Origin: Sphingobacterium gobiense
GTDB lineage: Bacteria; Bacteroidota; Bacteroidia; Sphingobacteriales; Sphingobacteriaceae
NCBI RefSeq assembly: GCF_002980575.1
Contig: NZ_PVBS01000003.1
Location: 62,001-126,000 of the forward strand
Length of the DNA: 64,000 bases
Direction: 5' to 3'
The position numbers were made by a program, and so were the translations under genes. Below, piece after piece: positions 28,219 through 37,273 of this stretch (positions are counted from its first letter, which is position 1; each line of letters starts with the position of its first letter). The notes under the pieces are model-generated. The model saw only the letters and a program-made list of their open reading frames with translations, had not been told where the DNA came from and did no database searches.

Positions 28219-29730
28219 TTAATCCGTTTTATTTCCTAAAACAGCCTCAATATATGCCGAGGGGTCTAGTAACTGTGTCGATATTATGTCTGTTGTTTTT
28301 ATGATAGCTTCTGCATTTAATCCTATGTAAAGTGTGATAAGAGCCATCAGTCCGATAGGTAATACCATCAAGATCTTTTTGTAAGGAGGCATGGGAGCAA
28401 ACAGGTTTTCCGTCTCCTCTGAAGGAGGGAGATTTTTCCAAAATACCTGTACCCACATGTTGGCTATAACGTACAGCGTTATAAAACTTCCGATAATCAA
28501 CGCGGCACCATAAAAATATTGATGCTGCGCGAAGGCTTCCTGAAAGAGAAATACTTTTGGCCAAAATCCCGATAGTGGTGGTATGCCTACCAAAGAGAAT
28601 AGGACAATGGCGATGAGCAGGGATATTTTGGGGTAGTCGCGGTATAAACCGCCTAGTTTGCTCATATCCATTGTGCCGCCAAGCTGACGAATAAGTCCGG
28701 CTACTAAAAACATATTGGTTTTGACCATTATGTCGTGTATCAGATAAAATACTGCACCCATCAAGGCGACCTTGCTGAACATAGCGATTCCGCCCATCAT
28801 AAAGCCTATGTGGCAGACAATAAGATAAGAGAAGAAACGACGTATATTCGTTTTGATCAATGCGCCAAGAGCTCCGGTCAAAATGGTTAATACGGCGATG
28901 ACCATTAACAGTGTCCGGATGAAATCGTCGGGAACGAAGATCAGACTAAATACACGTAACATAGCATAAATCCCTACTTTTGTCAACAGTCCTCCAAAGG
29001 TTGCAGCAACAGCTGAAGGAGGGGTATGATAGGAAGAGGGAAGCCAATAGTACAAAGGAAATACCGCGGACTTAATGCCAAAACCAATTAGGAAAAAGCA
29101 GGATGTGATGCCTATCAGCGCTTTATTTTGTACTTCTTCAATTCTAATGGACAAATCTGCCATATTGAGCGAACCAGTAATCCCATATAGCATTCCAATT
29201 CCGGTTAGAAAGAACATAGATGCCAGAATATTCATCGCCATGTATTTTACGGCGCCTTCTAACTGCGCTTTTCTACCTCCCAAGGTCATTAGCACAAAGG
29301 AAGATATAATAATGACCTCAAAAAATACGTATAAGTTGAAAATATCGCCTGTTAGAAATGCTCCGTGCAGACCCATGATCAAAAAGTGAAAAATGGGGAA
29401 ATACCCATAAAGCATTCGTTGCCTGCTAAGTCCAACAGATGAAAAAAGGGAGACCGCAAAGCACGCGATGGAAGTAAGCAGAACCAAGGTGACGCTTAGC
29501 ATGTCGGCAACAAAAACAATCCCGAAAGGAGCATCCCAGTTTGCCGCATTCATGGTGAGAATGCCACTTCCCTGCACGCGTCCAAATAGACGAAAGGCAA
29601 CCATAAGCCCGATCAAGCTTCCTCCCACGCTGAGATAGCGCTGTGTGACCGTTTTGCGCCAGCATACAAGCTGGATGATGGCTGTAAACAGCTGAACAAA
29701 AATGGGTGCTAAAATATGGTTATCTATCAT
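28219..29730 (-). CDS. mrpD: Na+/H+ antiporter subunit MrpD
   Basis: 503-residue antiporter-like subunit homologous to complex I NuoM/NuoN, with about 14 membrane helices. The conserved TM5 Glu is in IFNLYVFFEVIIIS, and the TM7 Lys region is FGIKSAVFPLYYWLPSSY, followed by HTPPSAVAATFGGLLTKVG. The start overlaps mrpC by 4 nt. Confidence 0.96.
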   Translation of the reverse strand: MIDNHILAPIFVQLFTAIIQLVCWRKTVTQRYLSVGGSLIGLMVAFRLFGRVQGSGILTMNAANWDAPFGIVFVADMLSVTLVLLTSIACFAVSLFSSVGLSRQRMLYGYFPIFHFLIMGLHGAFLTGDIFNLYVFFEVIIISSFVLMTLGGRKAQLEGAVKYMAMNILASMFFLTGIGMLYGITGSLNMADLSIRIEEVQNKALIGITSCFFLIGFGIKSAVFPLYYWLPSSYHTPPSAVAATFGGLLTKVGIYAMLRVFSLIFVPDDFIRTLLMVIAVLTILTGALGALIKTNIRRFFSYLIVCHIGFMMGGIAMFSKVALMGAVFYLIHDIMVKTNMFLVAGLIRQLGGTMDMSKLGGLYRDYPKISLLIAIVLFSLVGIPPLSGFWPKVFLFQEAFAQHQYFYGAALIIGSFITLYVIANMWVQVFWKNLPPSEETENLFAPMPPYKKILMVLPIGLMALITLYIGLNAEAIIKTTDIISTQLLDPSAYIEAVLGNKTD

Positions 29731-30083
29731 ATGTCGTCTTCTTCGGGTGTATTTAAATCGTCCAGATCGTCTGAATCTACTAATGCGTAAACGCGCTTTA
29801 ACAGCACAATAGCAAAAGAAGTTAAACCAAAACTAATCACAATGGCGGTAAGTATTAACGCTTGTGGAATTGGATCGGCATATATCTCCTGAAAAACTTT
29901 TTCCGCACTACCGATTACCGGAGGACTTCCTTTCGTAATATTTCCGATCACAAAAATCAAAACGTTGGTTCCGTTACTTAATAGCATGATTCCTAATAAT
30001 AACCTTACCATACTTCTACGAAGAACCAGGTATATACCCCCGGCATATAATAATCCTAATACCAAAACCAGTAGTAATTCCAT
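29727..30083 (-). CDS. mrpC: Na+/H+ antiporter subunit MrpC
   Basis: 118-residue NuoK-like subunit with three membrane helices and the strip LLLGIMLLSNGTNVLIF, then DPIPQALILTAIVI. The C-terminus is acidic. It is one nucleotide away from mrpB. Confidence 0.95.
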   Translation of the reverse strand: MELLLVLVLGLLYAGGIYLVLRRSMVRLLLGIMLLSNGTNVLIFVIGNITKGSPPVIGSAEKVFQEIYADPIPQALILTAIVISFGLTSFAIVLLKRVYALVDSDDLDDLNTPEEDDI

Positions 30084-30084
30084 A

Positions 30085-30495
30085 TCAATTGTTTAAAGCA
30101 ATAGTGAACAGAATAGTTAAAACAACGCCAATAACGACCAAGTATACGCCGATATCGAAAAATAGTGCGGAACCAATCATCCCGATAACCGGTATAGGTT
30201 CTTCCAACCATAGTCCGGTCATAGGTGGAAGTCCAAATAATAACGGGACGGTTACGCTTACTGTCAAAGTTGCTAATCCGATAGGGATCAATGAAAGTGG
30301 TTTGTATCCAAGTATCTTCATGGTACTTTCTGTGCCGTTGGCAAAGCTGTGCAGGACAAAAGCAATGGATGCGACTAATCCGCCCACAAAGCCGCCTCCG
30401 GGGTAATAATGCCCCCTCAGTAGTAAGAAAAATGAAAACAATAATAGTATGGGTAGTAAATACCGCGTAGCTGTCTGTAATATAACACTGTTCAT
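30085..30495 (-). CDS. mrpB: Na+/H+ antiporter subunit MrpB
   Basis: 136-residue membrane protein with four helices, including the family strip LLRGHYYPGGGFVGGLVAS and the FFDIGVYLVVIGV ending. It lies 63 nt after mrpA, the only real gap in the operon. Confidence 0.95.
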   Translation of the reverse strand: MNSVILQTATRYLLPILLLFSFFLLLRGHYYPGGGFVGGLVASIAFVLHSFANGTESTMKILGYKPLSLIPIGLATLTVSVTVPLLFGLPPMTGLWLEEPIPVIGMIGSALFFDIGVYLVVIGVVLTILFTIALNN

Positions 30496-30558
30496 TTTTT
30501 TCCTATTTTATAAATTTTACACCCGGGGTGCACACTAAAATTTTTTACTTTGTACGCA

Positions 30559-32868
30559 CTACTCTTTCTCCGAAGATTTTAAACGTAACTTGAGTAAACT
30601 ATAAACCCCCAATGCCGCGACCGCTAATACGACCGTCTCAAACATGGTGTCTAAGCCCCGAAAATCTACTAATATCACATTGACGACATTCTTACCCTTC
30701 GCTAGTATATACGCATTCTCACCATAAAAATCACTGATGTCGGTAGTGGTAGGCTCGTAAAGCACCCGCAGGACGATCATCGAAATAATGATGCCGAATC
30801 CTAACGCTACGATCGCGTCCCGAATAACCACGCCTCGGTTCATGAAATTGATGAAAGGAGGAAGCTTATACAAAACGAGTACGAACAATACCGTCGTTAA
30901 CGTATCAATCGTAAACTGCGTCATCCCTAGGTCGGGGGCACTGTAGAAGACAAACATTAGACAGAGACAATATCCAATGACACTCGTAGAGACAACGGAG
31001 GTTAGCCGTGATTTCGTGGTGACGATAATATACAGCGCGCCCATTAAGATGGCTGCAATACCAAACTCATACCAAGACAAGGGTGTTAAATTGGCATAGT
31101 CAATTTGGATAGGTCCGCCTAGCCAAAGTTTATATCCTAGCAAAAGTTCCGCAAAAAGGATTATCTTGAGGTGATAGGAGCGTAGGTAGCCATTATGGAT
31201 CTTGTTCGTATACCAACTGGACGCTCGTCGTATGCCTTTTCCGAGTTGACGGAAAAGATGTTGCGATGAAATGACATTAAATCGTTCGAGGGCAAGTAAT
31301 TTCTCTTCAGTAGGGTTGTTGGCAAAATACAAAGCGACCCCTGCAGCTAGCGTAGCACCACTTAATGTGAGAACGGTATTAAATCCATGCCATAATTGGA
31401 GGTGCATATCTGTTTCTCCACCAGCAATCGCGTTTGCCGTTTGGTGGGTGAAATAATCGCCGACGACACCTGGAAACAGGCCGAACAATATACCCAAAAC
31501 CGCCAAGATAAGTGGTGGAATCCACATAGATTGGTACGGTAGGCTCGCTTGCTGAAACGTTTCCGGCAATTTGCCGGAAAAGGGTTTTATGCCCGCCCGG
31601 AAGCCGGCTGTTACCAATCCTATGTTCGTAAGAACAGCGAGGGCAGTTAACCAGATAGTCCAACTTTCTCTAAAGTTTAACGTTGCTTCATAAATCAAAT
31701 CCTTCCCAATAAAGCCAAAAGTGGAAGGTACTCCCGCACTGGATAGTGCTGCCAATAATGACGCTATAAACACAGGCATCATCACCTTACGCAGCCCTTT
31801 TAGTTTGGTGATATCGCGTGTATGTGTTTCATGATCAATTATCCCTGTCACCATGAATAGCGTAGCTTTGTATAGTGCATGTACTAAAATAAAGACGCTG
31901 ACGGCAACGAGTGCGTCGGTTGTACCAATACCTAGCAAAAAAGTTAAGATGCCTAAAGCAGAAACCGTAGAATAAGCCAGAATTCCTTTTAGATCCGTCC
32001 GGAATAGGGAATGGACAGCAGCGAAAATCATCGTAAAACCTCCGACAACCATGAGTGTGATCTTCCATAATTCGGTGTCACCAAGTATCGGGGTAAAACG
32101 CGCCAACAAGTAGATTCCTGCTTTTACCATTGTTGCCGAATGGAGGTAGGCGGATACCGGCGTCGGCGCTTTCATGGCACCGGGTAACCAAAAATGAAAT
32201 GGAAATTGCGCCGATTTAGTAAAGGCACCAATACATAGGAGCCCAACAATTAGAGGGTATAGCGGATGACTAACCAATTGATCGTGGTATGCAAATAACT
32301 CACTGATAATGAATGTTCCTGCAATGTTGCCGACTAATATCAAACCGGCTAACAGGAAGAAACCGCCCATTCCGGTAATACTCAATGCCATCAACGCACT
32401 GCTTCGGGATGCTTTGCTATCATTATTGAAACCAATAAGGAAAAACGAACTGATACTGGTCAATTCCCAGAAGACAAATAATGTCAGGATATTATCTGAT
32501 AATACAACACCTAGCATTGCGCTCATGAATAGGAGCAAATAGGCAAAAAAACGATCGAAGTAAATATGACCTTTCAGATAGCTGCGGGCATAAAAGAAGA
32601 TGCCCGTTCCAATGCCTGTAATCAATAATGCAAAAAGTAATGATAAGCCATCCAAACGGAAGTCGAAGTTCACGCCTAAGCTGGGAACCCAAGCGAGATG
32701 CTGGATAACGTTCGTTCCATTTGCGATGACAGGCACATGCCATAAATAGAATAAGAAGAGTATGACGGGTATAAACGGGAGTACAATACTCCATTTCGTT
32801 TTAATAAGCTTGCCGAAAGGAACGAGAAGGCTTGATGTTATTAACCCTGTTAAAACAGTAAATAGCAT
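30559..32868 (-). CDS. mrpA: Na+/H+ antiporter subunit MrpA
   Basis: Largest Mrp subunit, 769 aa, homologous to NuoL. The N-terminal antiporter part contains LTLFVFWELTSISSF with the TM5 Glu, FTKSAQFPFHFWLPGAM with the TM7 Lys and APTPVSAYLHSATMVKAG. The C-terminal quarter holds the extra MbhD/MbhE-like helices (PDLGMTQFTIDTLTTVLFV) that distinguish MrpA from NuoL. With mrpB-G this is a complete seven-gene, group 1 type system for Na+ export and pH homeostasis. Confidence 0.96.
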   Translation of the reverse strand: MLFTVLTGLITSSLLVPFGKLIKTKWSIVLPFIPVILFLFYLWHVPVIANGTNVIQHLAWVPSLGVNFDFRLDGLSLLFALLITGIGTGIFFYARSYLKGHIYFDRFFAYLLLFMSAMLGVVLSDNILTLFVFWELTSISSFFLIGFNNDSKASRSSALMALSITGMGGFFLLAGLILVGNIAGTFIISELFAYHDQLVSHPLYPLIVGLLCIGAFTKSAQFPFHFWLPGAMKAPTPVSAYLHSATMVKAGIYLLARFTPILGDTELWKITLMVVGGFTMIFAAVHSLFRTDLKGILAYSTVSALGILTFLLGIGTTDALVAVSVFILVHALYKATLFMVTGIIDHETHTRDITKLKGLRKVMMPVFIASLLAALSSAGVPSTFGFIGKDLIYEATLNFRESWTIWLTALAVLTNIGLVTAGFRAGIKPFSGKLPETFQQASLPYQSMWIPPLILAVLGILFGLFPGVVGDYFTHQTANAIAGGETDMHLQLWHGFNTVLTLSGATLAAGVALYFANNPTEEKLLALERFNVISSQHLFRQLGKGIRRASSWYTNKIHNGYLRSYHLKIILFAELLLGYKLWLGGPIQIDYANLTPLSWYEFGIAAILMGALYIIVTTKSRLTSVVSTSVIGYCLCLMFVFYSAPDLGMTQFTIDTLTTVLFVLVLYKLPPFINFMNRGVVIRDAIVALGFGIIISMIVLRVLYEPTTTDISDFYGENAYILAKGKNVVNVILVDFRGLDTMFETVVLAVAALGVYSLLKLRLKSSEKE

Positions 32869-33141
32869 GCAGTCTTTTGTTTAAAACAATGTTGGAACGT
32901 TATAAAATTACAAAAAATCCGCAATTTGCAAGGTTGTTTTTTTGAAATATTGTTCTTTTTGTAGAAGATGAAAAGAATTGACGTATTGCTCTTCCGTTCG
33001 TTTTTTTACGCTATCTTCAAATAGTTAAACAATATCAAAGACGTTTTCATCTTTGTTTGTTCTTAGGCTCATGACGCAAAATTTATCCTATAAACTCGAA
33101 GACAATCAGTTGTTTACCTTTACTTGAATTAATGAATATTA
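32869..33141. other. Gene-free AT-rich spacer upstream of mrpA
   Basis: No open frame or RNA gene is visible in this part of the 554-nt gap between mrpA and acs. It must contain the mrpA promoter, but I found no convincing TAnnTTTG element on the minus strand. A weak CAAAGA/TCTTTG inverted repeat lies near 33035-33055. Confidence 0.5.
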
Positions 33142-33173
33142 TTTGAAAATATGATGTGTTTATCGTAGCTTAG
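33142..33173 (+). promoter_or_regulatory. Predicted promoter of the decayed outer-membrane protein gene
   Basis: TTTG (33142-33145), a 20-nt spacer and TAGCTTAG (33166-33173), close to TTTG-N19-21-TAnnTTTG with two changes in the -7 box. It lies 27 nt before the remnant start codon. Confidence 0.45.
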
Positions 33174-33200
33174 TACCTACTAAAATTTAAATAAACAATT

Positions 33201-33344
33201 ATGAAAAAAATTTTACTTTCATTAGGTGCTGCATTTTTATTGGCAGCAGGTGCGCATGCATAGGTGAGTGACGGTGTTAAATCTGGTGTTAACACAAAGC
33301 TGCACAACCGCGTTCTTTCCGTTGGCTTAGGATTTGAATTTTAA
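33201..33344 (+). pseudogene. Remnant of a small outer-membrane beta-barrel gene (nonsense codon plus large internal deletion)
   Basis: The frame begins with a perfect signal peptide (MKKILLSLGAAFLLAAGAHA, 20 residues) and then hits TAG at 33261. A CAG-to-TAG change would explain this, because AHA-Q is the usual cleavage context. The same frame continues for 26 codons, ending LHNRVLSVGLGFEF and TAA. That ending looks like the last beta-strand of an outer-membrane barrel with terminal Phe. Only head and tail are left, so the middle has probably been deleted. A promoter-like sequence and a good terminator flank it. It could still be transcribed as a short peptide or RNA. Confidence 0.7.
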
Positions 33345-33365
33345 TTCATTACCAGGATAAAAAAG

Positions 33366-33395
33366 AAAGCCTCTCGCAAGAACGAGAGGCTTTTT
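33366..33395. terminator. Intrinsic terminator, probably bidirectional
   Basis: An 11-bp perfect stem (33366-33376 with 33383-33393), loop CAAGAA and a five-T run. An A-rich stretch on the left side would act as a U-run for the opposite strand, so it may also end acs transcription. Confidence 0.92.
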
Positions 33396-33422
33396 AATTA
33401 ATAATGCTTATTTACTTTTACG

Positions 33423-35342
33423 TTATTTCTTCATTTCTTCTGCTCCTTTGATGATCGCTTCCACCACTGTGGGATCTTGAAGGGTAGAAGTGTCGCCCAA
33501 ATTATTGATTTCGCCTTCTGCAATTTTACGCAAAATACGTCGCATAATTTTTCCTGAACGTGTTTTCGGTAAATCCGCTACAAACTGAATAATATCGGGT
33601 TTCGCAATCGCGCCAATCAAGCGTGTGATAGTTTGTAAAATATCTTTGCGCGTGCTTTCCGCATCGATATGATGATTTGCAACGATGACATACGCATAAA
33701 TGCCTTGCCCTTTAACCGGATGTGGATAACCGACAATCGCGGATTCCACGACGTCAGCATGCATGTTGATGGCATTTTCTACTTCTGCGGTGCCGATACG
33801 ATGTCCAGAAACGTTTAATACATCATCCACACGTCCGGTAATCTTATAGTACCCTTCAGGGCTTCTGTAACAACCGTCACCCGTGAAATATTTGTTTTCA
33901 TACGTAGAAAAATAGGTCTGGCGACAGCGCTCGTGATCGCCCCAAGTCGTACGAAGCATGCCTGGCCAAGGAAACTTGATACAGAGGTTCCCGGATACGT
34001 CATTGCCTTCTATTTCTTTACCATCTTCGTCCATCAAACAAGGTTGCACACCGGGTAGTGGTAGCATGGCGTATCCCGGAACGGTAGGTGAAATACCTGC
34101 TATCGGAGCGATCAAGATACCGCCATTTTCTGTTTGCCACCAAGTGTCGGTAATCGGCGCTTTCTCTTTTCCAATTTTTTTATTGAACCAGTGCCATGCT
34201 TCTTCGTTAATAGGTTCTCCTACAGATCCTAGTTTTTTAATACTGCTTAAATCTTTACCCTCCAGGTACTCGTCTCCAAACGCCATTAGCGAACGTATCG
34301 CTGTGGGAGCGGTGTACAGAATGTTCACCTTATACTTATCTACAATGTCCCAAAGACGACCAGCGTCAGGGTAGGTTGGTGTTCCTTCGAACATTAATGA
34401 CGTTGCTCCTTGCGATAGCGGCCCGTATACGATATAACTATGTCCTGTAATCCAGCCAATGTCGGCTGTACAGAAATACACTTCGTCCGGTTGGTATCGA
34501 AATACGTTGGAGAAGGTGTATCCAGTATAAACCATATATCCTCCTGTGGTATGTACCACACCCTTCGGTTTGCCGGTCGATCCTGATGTATAGAGTACAA
34601 ATAGTGGATCTTCTGCATCCATCTCTTCAGCAGGACACGGCGGGTTTCCTTGGGTTTCCACTTTTTTAATTTCGTCTTCCCACCATACATCACGACCTTT
34701 TATCATGGATATCGGCGTACGTGTACGTGTTAACACAATGACTCGTTCCACAGAATCACATTGCATAAGCGCATCGTCTACAATAGATTTTAACTCCAAC
34801 ACTTTTCCTGCGCGGAACCCACCATCTGAAGTTACGACTAATTTACAAGCTGCATCATTAATACGGTCTGCGATAGAACGTGCTGAGAAGCCTCCAAATA
34901 CAACAGAATGGATGGCGCCGATACGAGCACAGGCCAATACGGCAATCACTAGCTCAGGAACCATCGGCAGGTATATACATACGCGGTCACCCTTGACAAC
35001 GTTGTTGTTCTTCAGTACATTAGCGAAAGTTTCGACCTTTGCTAAAAGTTGTTTATAGGTCAGGATACGATGTGCCTCGTTCGGATCGTTAGGCTCCCAT
35101 ATGATGGCGGGTTTATCCCCTAGTTTATAAATATGCCGATCTAAGCAGTTTTCGGTGATGTTGAGCTTTCCTCCTTCGAACCATTTGATGTTGGGCTCGG
35201 TAAAGTTCCAGTTTAATACGTTTGTCCATTTTCGTTTCCAAAAGAAGTTTTCAGCAATTTCTCCCCAAAATGCTTCCGGGTTTTCGACACTATTTTTATA
35301 GGCCTCCTGATACTCCTCAAAACTTTTAAGCTGTAGGTTCAT
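33423..35342 (-). CDS. acs: Acetyl-CoA synthetase (AMP-forming)
   Basis: Activates acetate to acetyl-CoA through acetyl-AMP, 639 aa. The adenylation motif YTSGSTGKPKGVVHTTGGY is present, as are the acyl-CoA region (TDTWWQTENGG) and the C-terminal PKTRSGKIMRRILRKI strip with the lysine that is acetylated for regulation. The start at 35342 (MNLQLKSFEEYQ) is the family N-terminus; four codons upstream are extra. A perfect inverted repeat lies 36-73 nt upstream of the start. Confidence 0.98.
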   Translation of the reverse strand: MNLQLKSFEEYQEAYKNSVENPEAFWGEIAENFFWKRKWTNVLNWNFTEPNIKWFEGGKLNITENCLDRHIYKLGDKPAIIWEPNDPNEAHRILTYKQLLAKVETFANVLKNNNVVKGDRVCIYLPMVPELVIAVLACARIGAIHSVVFGGFSARSIADRINDAACKLVVTSDGGFRAGKVLELKSIVDDALMQCDSVERVIVLTRTRTPISMIKGRDVWWEDEIKKVETQGNPPCPAEEMDAEDPLFVLYTSGSTGKPKGVVHTTGGYMVYTGYTFSNVFRYQPDEVYFCTADIGWITGHSYIVYGPLSQGATSLMFEGTPTYPDAGRLWDIVDKYKVNILYTAPTAIRSLMAFGDEYLEGKDLSSIKKLGSVGEPINEEAWHWFNKKIGKEKAPITDTWWQTENGGILIAPIAGISPTVPGYAMLPLPGVQPCLMDEDGKEIEGNDVSGNLCIKFPWPGMLRTTWGDHERCRQTYFSTYENKYFTGDGCYRSPEGYYKITGRVDDVLNVSGHRIGTAEVENAINMHADVVESAIVGYPHPVKGQGIYAYVIVANHHIDAESTRKDILQTITRLIGAIAKPDIIQFVADLPKTRSGKIMRRILRKIAEGEINNLGDTSTLQDPTVVEAIIKGAEEMKK

Positions 35343-35377
35343 GTTTAAATACAAAATTTAAATGATTAACTTTTATC

Positions 35378-35415
35378 CAATACAGACATTTATTTATTGA
35401 AAGATGTCTGTATTG
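35378..35415. promoter_or_regulatory. 12-bp perfect inverted repeat between acs and the UbiA-like gene
   Basis: CAATACAGACAT (35378-35389) and its complement (35404-35415) are separated by 14 nt. It is a candidate operator or regulatory hairpin in the divergent promoter region. Its right arm ends in TTG, 18 nt before TAGTTTTT (35434-35441), so it could overlap the -33 box of a rightward promoter. Confidence 0.6.
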
Positions 35416-35493
35416 AATATACAAGCACTAATTTAGTTTTTTTTGCCATCAATGTCAATTTTTTACCCGTAAGTATTCCTATTTTTATTTTCG

Positions 35494-36354
35494 ATGAAGC
35501 GATTGAAGCAAGTATATTACTTTCTCATTTATACCAACCTGTTGATTGCAGGAGCGGCAGTCGCACAATGTGCATTGACATACTTATTCTTTAACGCCCC
35601 ATTTGATTATCCCATTATAATTGTGGAAGGAGCAGCTACGTTACTTCTGTACAATTTTAGTATGTTGCTGTCCAAACCCAAGACCCCACAGAAGTCGGTA
35701 TATAAACGTACACGCTGGATATTTAGGAACGGATGGTTATTATGGTTGAATAGCGGTCTTGCGGTATTCATATTGATTTACGCTGTATTTCACATCCATC
35801 TGTATAGCCTGTTGCTCTTGGGACTTATCGGTCTGATGAGTATCGTCTATTCTTTTCCTATTCTACCTTATCGAGGAAAATGGGTGGGACTGCGGCAGTT
35901 GCCTGGACTGAAAGTCTTTCATATCGCCTGGGTGTGGACACTGAGTTCGGTCTGTTTGCCGGTATTGGAGCTATATTTGGACGGTATACCAGTCGATATA
36001 CATGTTTTAAGTACGCTGTTTGTCCTTAAGTTCATATTCCTGCTGATCTGCACGTTACCTTTTGATATCAGGGATATTCAACAAGATTCCTATTACCATT
36101 TAAAAACGATTCCGAATATGATCGGTGCAAATAGGGCTATTCTATTGTGTTATACTCTTTTAATTGCGCATAGCCTTATTGTGCTGTTATCGGCTATCCA
36201 ACTGAATGTGCAGATCGGAATATTGGTAACGAATCTATTAATTGCAGTAGTCCTCAAACAGGTTGTGTTTCGAAATGCGAACCGCTATCATTATGCCTTC
36301 TTGTTGGACTTTGCGTTAATAGCACAGTTTTTAATTGTTTATTTACTTTTATAA
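35494..36354 (+). CDS. UbiA-superfamily-like membrane protein lacking the first Asp motif
   Basis: 286 aa with about eight or nine membrane helices arranged as in UbiA prenyltransferases. The second Asp-rich motif is present (FDIRDIQQDSYYHLKTIP, Asp191, Asp194 and Asp198). The first motif, normally NDxxDxxxD, reads YNFSMLLSK (near Asn54) with no acidic residue. Without it, Mg2+-diphosphate binding should be impaired, so the reaction is uncertain. Its end overlaps the convergent dehydrogenase gene by 16 nt. Confidence 0.7.
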   Translation: MKRLKQVYYFLIYTNLLIAGAAVAQCALTYLFFNAPFDYPIIIVEGAATLLLYNFSMLLSKPKTPQKSVYKRTRWIFRNGWLLWLNSGLAVFILIYAVFHIHLYSLLLLGLIGLMSIVYSFPILPYRGKWVGLRQLPGLKVFHIAWVWTLSSVCLPVLELYLDGIPVDIHVLSTLFVLKFIFLLICTLPFDIRDIQQDSYYHLKTIPNMIGANRAILLCYTLLIAHSLIVLLSAIQLNVQIGILVTNLLIAVVLKQVVFRNANRYHYAFLLDFALIAQFLIVYLLL

Positions 36355-37268
36355 AATTCTATAATTTTATCAGCGATAATATCCGACAACTTATAGTAAC
36401 TTTCAAATGTCCATCCGGCTACATGCGGACTTAACAAGACGTTGTCCCTTGAAGCGAGGTTGGCATACCAATCTGTTTCGCTTAGCGCGGGAAATTTTTC
36501 AGTAGGTAAGACATCAAATGCTGCTCCCAAAATTCTACCCTTATCCATGTATTTTAACACCGAGGGGATATGGGCAATCGCTCCTCGAGCGCCCATCAGA
36601 AAAAAGATGGGTTTGCGGAAGTGGAAAAGATATTCATCGTTTACCATAGCTCTAGTTTCACGTGTCAGCGGGATATGGAAACTTAACACATCCGCTTGGC
36701 GAACAACTTCTTCCATGGAAACTTCTTTGGCATAAGTGTCGGTAAAGCCAGTTTTGTATTTGTCATAGGCAATTACGTTAACCTCGAAACCAGAAAGTCT
36801 TTTTGCCATGGCCTGCCCGTTGTGGCCATATCCGATAAGGGCTACTGTTCGTCCTTTTAACTCATATCCTCGATTTTCTTCCCGTCTCCATTGTCCGGAG
36901 CATATTTCCCGATGTCCACGGTTCAGGTTATTCATTAAGCTCAATAACATGCCGATCATGTGCTCGCCCACGGCATCTTTATTTCCATCGTTCGCCGAAA
37001 AGAGACAAATGCCTTTGGAGGTAGCATAGTCTTCGTCGATATTATCCATTCCCGCTCCGGGGCGGGCAATAAACCGCAGGTTTGTAGCGAGATCAAGAAA
37101 GGACTGGTCGACCTGAAATTTGGAACGGATGATTAGTCCCGCATATTGTTGGATAATGTTTTCTGCATTTGCTCTGTTGAAGTCAGGTTGGTAATCGTAC
37201 GAAATTCCGGCGTCCTCCAGCTTCTCTAATAATATTGGATGTATGTCGTCTACAATTAAAATGTTCAT
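36339..37268 (-). CDS. D-2-hydroxyacid dehydrogenase (phosphoglycerate-dehydrogenase-like)
   Basis: 309-residue NAD-dependent dehydrogenase. The nucleotide-binding strip is GYGHNGQAMAKRL, the substrate Arg is in FIARPGAGMDNID, and the Glu/His catalytic pair is in DVLPTEKFPAL and LLSPHVAGWT. The start at 37268 (MNILIVDDIHP) fits the family; longer frames add 40 unrelated residues that overlap the next gene. It lacks the regulatory ACT domain, so it could be SerA-like or another 2-hydroxyacid dehydrogenase. Confidence 0.87.
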   Translation of the reverse strand: MNILIVDDIHPILLEKLEDAGISYDYQPDFNRANAENIIQQYAGLIIRSKFQVDQSFLDLATNLRFIARPGAGMDNIDEDYATSKGICLFSANDGNKDAVGEHMIGMLLSLMNNLNRGHREICSGQWRREENRGYELKGRTVALIGYGHNGQAMAKRLSGFEVNVIAYDKYKTGFTDTYAKEVSMEEVVRQADVLSFHIPLTRETRAMVNDEYLFHFRKPIFFLMGARGAIAHIPSVLKYMDKGRILGAAFDVLPTEKFPALSETDWYANLASRDNVLLSPHVAGWTFESYYKLSDIIADKIIEFYKSK

Positions 37269-37273
37269 GTTTG

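Noticed and set aside
30523-30535. CACCC/GGGTG palindrome between mrpA and mrpB
   Set aside because: Five base pairs with almost no loop; not convincing as an operator or terminator.
33264-33344. GTG-initiated 26-codon gene downstream of the signal peptide
   Set aside because: There is no ribosome binding signal, and the frame is simply the continuation of the broken outer-membrane protein gene.
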